Source of the DNA: Skeletonema tropicum | Taxonomy: Eukaryota; Bacillariophyta; Thalassiosirophyceae; Thalassiosirales; Thalassiosiraceae | Assembly (NCBI GenBank): GCA_037178625.1 | Contig: CM074143.1 | Location: 1,364,001 to 1,428,000 of the forward strand | Length of the DNA stretch: 64,000 nt | Reading direction: 5' to 3' | Shown: piece after piece, positions 58,101-64,000 of the stretch | Position numbering within the stretch: the stretch's first letter is position 1 | Layout: each line of letters begins with the position of its first letter | Notes under the pieces: generated by a model | Database searches by the model: none | Seen by the model: the letters and a program-made list of their open reading frames with translations, nothing else | Told to the model about the DNA's origin: nothing | Position numbers and translations under genes: made by a program

Positions 58101-58341
58101 TTGCCTGATTGCATGCCCCGGTGGAAATGATGCTGAATGTCCTCCAAATCAAAAGTGCTTTGCAGATGTGGCTGCGTGCTCTCGAACAGTTGTAGATGGA
58201 CTTCAAGTCGACACGATGAATTACTGTGGAAAGACATGGGACGACGCGTCTTTGATGTGTTTCGCCCGAACTCAATGTCCTGGAGGGCAAGATGCGGAGT
58301 GCCCCGACGGTGAAAGGTGTTTCGGAGGAATCCAATGTTAA
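52169..58341 (+). CDS. Multi-module chitin-binding and GH19-like protein (frameshifts in 5' part)
   Basis: Modules in order: an acidic and Arg-rich N-terminal region; a hydrophobic signal-anchor (FALPLLLLLFSLQF, near 52555-52596); four CBM14-type chitin-binding modules (about 52840-53070, 53290-53475, 53615-53790 and 53934-54110; pattern C...PTTMCKMYVSCVDG...CP...F...C); and three GH19-like modules (about 54255-55400, 55470-56530 and 56790-57720). The GH19-like modules have FLA-x-A...DACDE, SNSCGQ and GCCWWGRGVIQTRG...LNYYLG. Last come Cys-rich repeats (CPGGQDAECPDGERCF). Introns are 54966-55113 and 56115-56198. Several +1 frame changes occur between 52600 and 52950 and one at 53736. Likely role: secreted or membrane-anchored chitin binding and hydrolysis. 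Whether catalytic Glu residues are kept is unverified. Confidence 0.75.
53471..54107 (+). repeat. 319-bp tandem duplication inside the chitin-binding region
   Basis: 53471-53789 and 53790-54108 are near identical. One unit equals a Pro/Thr linker plus one CBM14 module (106 codons, 318 nt). The first unit has one extra A at CGTCTC-A-GTCTTTG (near 53736), which breaks the frame. The second unit lacks it. Confidence 0.88.
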
Positions 58342-58411
58342 TAGATAACTCCTTGTTAAATATTCAAGAGGATGACTAGAGTAAGGCATATGATAATTAA
58401 TTTTTACAGGA

Positions 58412-61400
58412 TTATGAAGAGAAAGTAGATTGAACGAAATCCTCCAGTCGTCTCGCGACAGCGAACGCACCCCAGTTCATGTAACACTCAACAGATGAGT
58501 TGAAGGATCTCAAAGCTTCCGAGCGATTACCTCTCTCAAGATGAAAATGTCCACAGAGTTCGTGAGAAATACCTTCTTCGTGAATGAACTTGTGATCTTG
58601 CGCAGATTTGATTGATTCTTTATACAATAGTGCAGCTGATTCAGCCTCTCTCAAGCAATGCATTTTCTCTGCCTTCAAAAGGAGCATCTTGTTTTGGAAA
58701 TTCCACGATATGTACTTGTTCCAGCACTCCATCTTTTCTAAAATTGTATCGCCAATTGCCATCCACTTTCTTTCTGCCGCCTCCTTTACTCGAGCCAAGT
58801 GAAACGATGCCAGTCCAGCGAAGAACAAAGACATGTAACGATAAGGTTCATTTGGTATATTGGGGTCGGAAATAGTCTCGAAGAATCTGCTGGAAGATAA
58901 GATATCGAACCTTCGAAATAGGAACGCTCTGACCATGAGATTTGTTTCATATGATGAAATCATCTCCATGTTGTCGCCCGCTGCGGCAAGTGCCTTCTTT
59001 TCGCCAAAAATGACATCATCAATACTTTCTGCTTCTGCAATCTGAGGCCCGTCAATTAGCACCGCAATCTGCGAGTGAAAGAGTGCTTGTAACCCATAAA
59101 ATGCCATCATGTTCTGGTCCTTCATTTGGACAACGCAATCAGTGCTTTTACCCCTAACGCCGCCCAATGGTTCCCCTGTTATGTAGTCCATTACGCAAAG
59201 AAGACAAAAACTCCCCATCGCCGCGTAAAGATCGCCCGATTGCTCTGCCGTCTTTTTACTCGACTTGAACTCCTCGCTTAAAGCCTGAAATGGCTGGGCT
59301 AGCCCCATGATATAGTACAACACACAAAAGAGGGTTCCACATTCAGATGAGCCCATCCTTTCCCGCAGTATCTTCGACAATCGACCAAAACGAACAGATT
59401 CGTCAACGTCATTACCAATTAAGGGTAATGATTGTGCGTAATGAGCGAACACTAGCGGAGACCTCGAGCACAGTCCCTCTTGCACCGTAAGCTGCATATT
59501 ACGGAGAGAGATGGCTGGAAGAAGACTTGGGTCAAGAAAGATCATTACCTGATAGAAGTCACAATACATCTTCACCAAATATATAGTCTTCTTTCGTTTC
59601 ATTGTTGATAAGCTCAATAGAGTCTCACCTGCCAACCCTTTCATAACTGAATTCATCGCCATAATATCTCCATGTATTTCATTCACAGGAAGTAAAGCGG
59701 GCTCTCCCAAGTCTTTCATCACCTCCATGAAATACTCTGTCACTTCTGAATAATGTTCTCCGTGAACCAAAGCTTTTAATTTCACGTGCATACAGCCCAA
59801 CTTGTCTTCCAAGCACTTGGCTCGTGAATTGATAACGGTGCAATACGATGCCACTGCTTCCAGATTGTTCACGACTACCGCTGCTTGAGCAGCTGATTCA
59901 TATAGTTCAATGCTAGTGCCATAATGATTCTCCCAGCAATCAGCGTCCAAATACGAAATTCCATGTTGGAAGAGAGAGAACGCAGTCTGAAAGTCAGACC
60001 GTTTACCAGCTCGTTTGCCTGCATTCAAATTTAGGCCTGCAATTATATGCTTCTGATCGCCGTCAACCACTGAGTCGGGACCAGCCATGTTGATCTGATT
60101 GATAGCTATGAACAGCAGTTCGTCATTGTTCCTATCAATCTCTCGTGGATAGAGTGCAAGACCGAACCTCATCTGGTTTAGACTTCGCTCTCGATTAGAC
60201 ATGACTTCGTATGCAGCTTCATAGATTTTATCGTGTACAAACTCAAATCGAATGGTTGAGCTAGTTGAGCAACATTCTTTCTTGGTAGAACAAACATGTT
60301 CATTAAGAAAGCCTTTCTGAGCAACTTTATGGAGAACATCTACCAGAGTAGTTTCAGTAAAAACCGCCGATAGTTCTACTGAGAGAATATCGACCACGTC
60401 AGATGTCATTCTTGATCCGATGCACGCTGCAACTTTAAGTCCAAAGAGCTGATCGGGTGGCAATTTCTTCATTTCTTGCACTATGAAGGAAACAACATCA
60501 TCTGCAAGTTCCAAATCCCAAACCTTCTCGATGTCCCACGTCCACCTTCGTCGGCTCAAACTGAAGTATATCTCGTCCCCCTTTAACAGCGGTGACGAAT
60601 TGGGGGATGTTCTACCACTACCTACAATAGCTGAAAGTATTTGTCCAAGAAAAAGAGGATTCCCTCCTGTCTTCTTATGTAGCACCAACGATAATGGACG
60701 TGTGAGACGAGGGAACAGATGGAGAGTCTCAGAAACAAACTGATTGACTCCGTCTGGACTGAGGCTTTGTAGTTTGATTTCGTCCAAACTAAAGGAGGAG
60801 ATAGATTGCAGCCACGCTAAGAAAGGCTCATTTACTTCGTCGTCTCGATAACAGGACGTAAAGTAGACTCGTTTTGCTCCTTCGTTGCTATGCAGCAGAC
60901 TTGAAATGAGGCCGAGGGACGCAGCATCTGCCCACTGCAGATCGTCAAACAGTATCGTGATCCTTCCGATTTGATAGGATATCAAGATTTCAAACAACTT
61001 GCAAAACAAGTATCTCATACTGTTTGCAATGTTCACTTGGTCGACATAGTATCTGACTTGGGAGCACGACGGCATGATGCGTGGTAGACTGGGCAACACC
61101 TCGTGTAAAAGGGCGGCGTGAATACCCAAAGCGTTCTCCAAATCATTGGAAAGACTCAGTAAAGTCGGTGGGGATGCAACCGTGGCGAATAAATCGATCA
61201 AGTCATTAAAGATGACACTAATCTTTGCGAGGGGAATGACATCTTGCTTCTGGTCAAATTTGGTGGCAAACACGAGTCCCCCGTCGTTTCTCGTTTGTTC
61301 GAAGATGTGAGCAGCCATCCGTGATTTACCAACTCCCCCCGCGCCAGTAATTACGACACCCTGACTGCCAGTTCTATTGTTGAAGGAAGAGTTAATTAAT

Positions 61401-63110
61401 TCAATCTCCTTCTCGCGTCCACAGATTTTGTCACTAATTTCAAGGTTGGGATTTTGAAAGAATCGTGACAGCCCCTCCATCTTGAGGAGCTTTAGATCGG
61501 CGGCTAAATCTCCGAAGGAAGTGTAAGCTTCTTCGCCAACAAATTCTCCTTGGCCACATTCAAGGAGATCGGATAGAATTGTCATTACAGGCTGAGGAAG
61601 GTCTAACTGCTCCAGTTGGGCGGGAAGATATTTCTTCGTCTGTCTCGCCTTCTTAAAGTTCTCTTCACTGCTGTCCAAGGTCATTGAATCCAACGTGAGA
61701 GAAGGCCTTTTTGAGTCACTGTTTGCCTCCTCCATAATCTCCCCCGCTTTACCAGAAAGAAGTGGCACCAATATCTTACCCACCGCATAGAGTCGCTTGC
61801 CAATATCTCCAACATCAACTCCCATAGATGATAGTGGGCATTTGATTGCCACAGTGGTATTATCCTCCTCCGGTGCCTCCGAAAGTATGTCATTAATGCA
61901 TACCACTGTATTCTCCAACGAAATGCATTCCAAAGGGACGGAGTAGTGGATGTTTGCACCATCGCTGTTCGTTGAGACATCATTATTTCTTTCATTCGAA
62001 TTGATGATAAACTCGGTCAATTTAATAGCAACACCCAAAGCAGATTCCAGATATGCTGTCATCTCTCCTCCTCCTCCCCCTCCCACCCCAGTAGACAACG
62101 AACAAGCCGTCTTTGTCGAATTAATCCAATCGAGCATGGCAATCTCTTGCTTCATGGCTTCTCCATTACCGTTACCGGCACCATTACAAACGAGGCCAAG
62201 TGAGAAGTTATCATCACTATTTTCAAAATCGTCAACAACCCCAGATACAATCATATTATCCAACACTCCTGAACTCAACTCGTTCAAAAAGAACTTGACA
62301 GATGAATCTGCAACTTGTTCTTGGGCATTGAGAACACTCTCACTCTGTTGCAGTCCCCCAATTAAAGGTTCGATGGTCGGATTATCGTACAGGTTCGGAG
62401 CGGGCATCCCCCCTGCAAATACAGTATTGTTGCTGACAACATTATTAGGAAACGACAACGACTGTGGCGATGTCCCATTGACACTTGCCCCCTCCCCTTG
62501 TTGACTCTCAATAGCATTCTCGGCACCATCACCCTTCGCCGCCGCCGCCTTGGCCCTCTCTCGTGCCACATCCCTCAACGCCTGACTAGTTTTGGTTACG
62601 GCTCTCTTCAAGGGCACTTCTTGCCAGTTGCCCGTCTGGTCTTTCTCGAGGAAGCGCCTTGGTGGATCGGAATTGAGTAACTGGGTGACTATGTTGGTGG
62701 ACATTTTGGTTTTATCGGACTTGGTTGATGCAGCATAGGCGGCCTGAAATGAAACAAAGACACATGATATTAATCATAAAGATAAGGTGATTAGATTGCC
62801 AAGATGACGTAAAATGATGAGAATAACATTAGTCAGGCCTAAATGACGAAGACTACAGCTCCAGCCTACAACCACCGACGAGATACCCTATCCAGTAAAC
62901 AAATAGATTATTACCAATATAAATAGTAGAATGGTGACGTGCACATCTCATTTATCATTAGCGCAGCAACAGTTCATTCATTCTTTCTTTCTTTCTTTCT
63001 TTGCTTACCGCATTTTCAGAGATGATCTCACGGTAGGCTTCATTGCCAGGGTGATTATTAATTCGGACACCCCGCCCTAACAGGATGTCTCCTGATGCCG
63101 ACTCCACCAT
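58412..63110 (-). CDS. DUF6824-AAA ATPase signalling-type protein
   Basis: Exon 1 is 63110-63009 (34 codons), the intron is 63008-62744 (265 nt, with a TTCT microsatellite beside its donor) and exon 2 is 62743-58412. The product is 1477 residues. Residues 1-95 form the DUF6824 domain: DILLGRGVRINNHPGNEAYR, then the intron, then LLNSDPPRRFLEKD and KTSQALRD. A Ser/Asn-rich region follows. An Orc1-like AAA_16 ATPase module has Walker A GAGGVGKSR (near residue 500) and Walker B TILFDDLQWAD (near 630). The C-terminal 600 residues are alpha-helical, TPR-like (ESAALLYKESIKSAQDHKFI). This layout resembles large ATPases fused to kinases or cyclases in signal transduction, but neither is present here. 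DUF6824 is prominent in diatoms. The start follows an in-frame stop and is the only ATG available. Confidence 0.88.
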
Positions 63111-64000
63111 TCTATATGCTGCAGTTGTCCTTTGATTGGCTCAATAATACTCATGTAGTTGTGGAGCAATCTACGTATCATGCTCGCTATGTAAAGCGGG
63201 TCTTCCATGATGTTCTTGCTCAGCTCAAAGCTCAAATCAAGGCTCTGGCATCTGGCATGCTTTTTTGTTGCGGAGTTGTTGCAGTCGATACCGACCATTC
63301 GGCACTCAGTTAATAGTTGTACAAGTCAAACAACCAAGCATGCCTCCTGTCTTTTGTCGTAGTGTTATTCTGCTGAAGGATATCCTCCTCCTTTTGGAGA
63401 ATGAGTCCCGTTGGTAAAAGCTACCATAAAAAAAACAACTACTCCTATCCACAGCTTGCCTGACCCTTGGCCTGACCTTTGGATTGGAGAGGAAGCTTCC
63501 TCAGGCCGATCCTTACGGTGAACGAGGACGAGAACGGAGAGCGCGCTCGTCTGCGTTCTCGTTCCGGTCCAAAAAAACAGGCCTTAGGTGCGGTCCGAGC
63601 AAAATTGCATCGTACGTATCATTTTGATAGCCGCTACAAAAAAACATGCAGCGCTGTCCGAGCAACTGCACGTTCTGCACGTTTTTTTCCTTACGACAAC
63701 GGCCGGATTCGACAATCCGTATCGACCATGATAGCCGCTACTCTCATAGCCACCACGTTGCCCAAACCCTACCAATAGTAATATCCAGTGAATTATATCG
63801 CAGGCAACACCTTATACAACGATTCAGCCGCAGGGTATTATTATTACTACTGCCTACACCGCATAAATAAATGACTAATACATGCTACATAAATATCATT
63901 TCTGTCTATGATGTTGCTATTTTTATCCACCCTATTGTAATATTTTGGACAATAAATAGCCGCCACTTCTTATATATAATAATATTGATAAGTTCCCTTC
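63111..64000. other. Unassigned right end of window
   Basis: It should include the promoter of the DUF6824-AAA gene. No convincing coding region; short frames have no motif. The last 200 bp are AT-rich. Confidence 0.45.

Overview
The window looks like nuclear DNA from a diatom, probably a centric of the Thalassiosirales type. The evidence is internal. Genes carry short GT-AG introns (about 70-265 nt). One gene encodes a plastid-targeted protein with a signal peptide and an ASAFAP-like Ala-Phe cleavage site. A DUF6824 domain is fused to an AAA ATPase, helicase-associated (HA) domain proteins are present, and a very large chitin-binding/GH19 chitinase-like protein is encoded. The transposons include a CoDi-like Ty1/copia element. 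No rRNA, tRNA, CRISPR array or bacterial operon structure was seen. The species is inference.

Host genes stand out from a transposon-rich background. They are: a MORN-transmembrane-RING protein running off the left edge (1-1353, -); an ankyrin-MYND protein (2039-3604, +); a Rad2/XPG endonuclease (27277-30948, -); two HA-domain paralogues in an inverted duplication (39256-40103, - and 42896-44592, +); a small Zn2Cys6 protein (44829-45281, -); a plastid-targeted protein (50829-51792, -); a multi-module chitinase-like protein (52169-58341, +); and a DUF6824-AAA ATPase (58412-63110, -). The last two are convergent, 70 bp apart.

The rest is mostly mobile DNA. From 3.7 to 6.7 kb lies an element with palindrome-bearing inverted ends. 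From 6.8 to 10 kb a 1243-bp unit is tandemly repeated; each full unit carries a small spliced gene for a secreted peptide with a cationic Cys core between acidic segments. Diverged copies of the unit lie at 26.4-27.3 kb (fused to the XPG 3' end) and at 40.1-41.9 kb (split by a 1428-bp transposon with a TAAG target duplication). Degenerate Penelope-like reverse transcriptases lie at 10.8-12.1 kb and 25.2-25.9 kb. From 15.5 to 24.2 kb a Mutator-like transposase gene is split by a 5982-bp copia element with identical 193-bp LTRs, a CGTAG target duplication and a decayed pol. Further terminal-inverted-repeat elements occupy 12.4-12.8, 31.3-32.1, 32.2-33.0, 34.3-36.9, 38.2-38.9 and 46.5-50.5 kb; the last encodes an intact 727-residue DDE-type transposase.

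The most unusual features are the dispersed secreted-peptide repeat and its fusions to host genes, fragments of the local XPG gene scattered around the HA duplication, and the chitinase-like protein with four CBM14 and three GH19-like modules. Several coding regions have one- or two-base frameshifts. Pseudogenization and assembly error cannot be told apart from this sequence alone. Exon boundaries were worked out by eye from reading frames and GT-AG sites.
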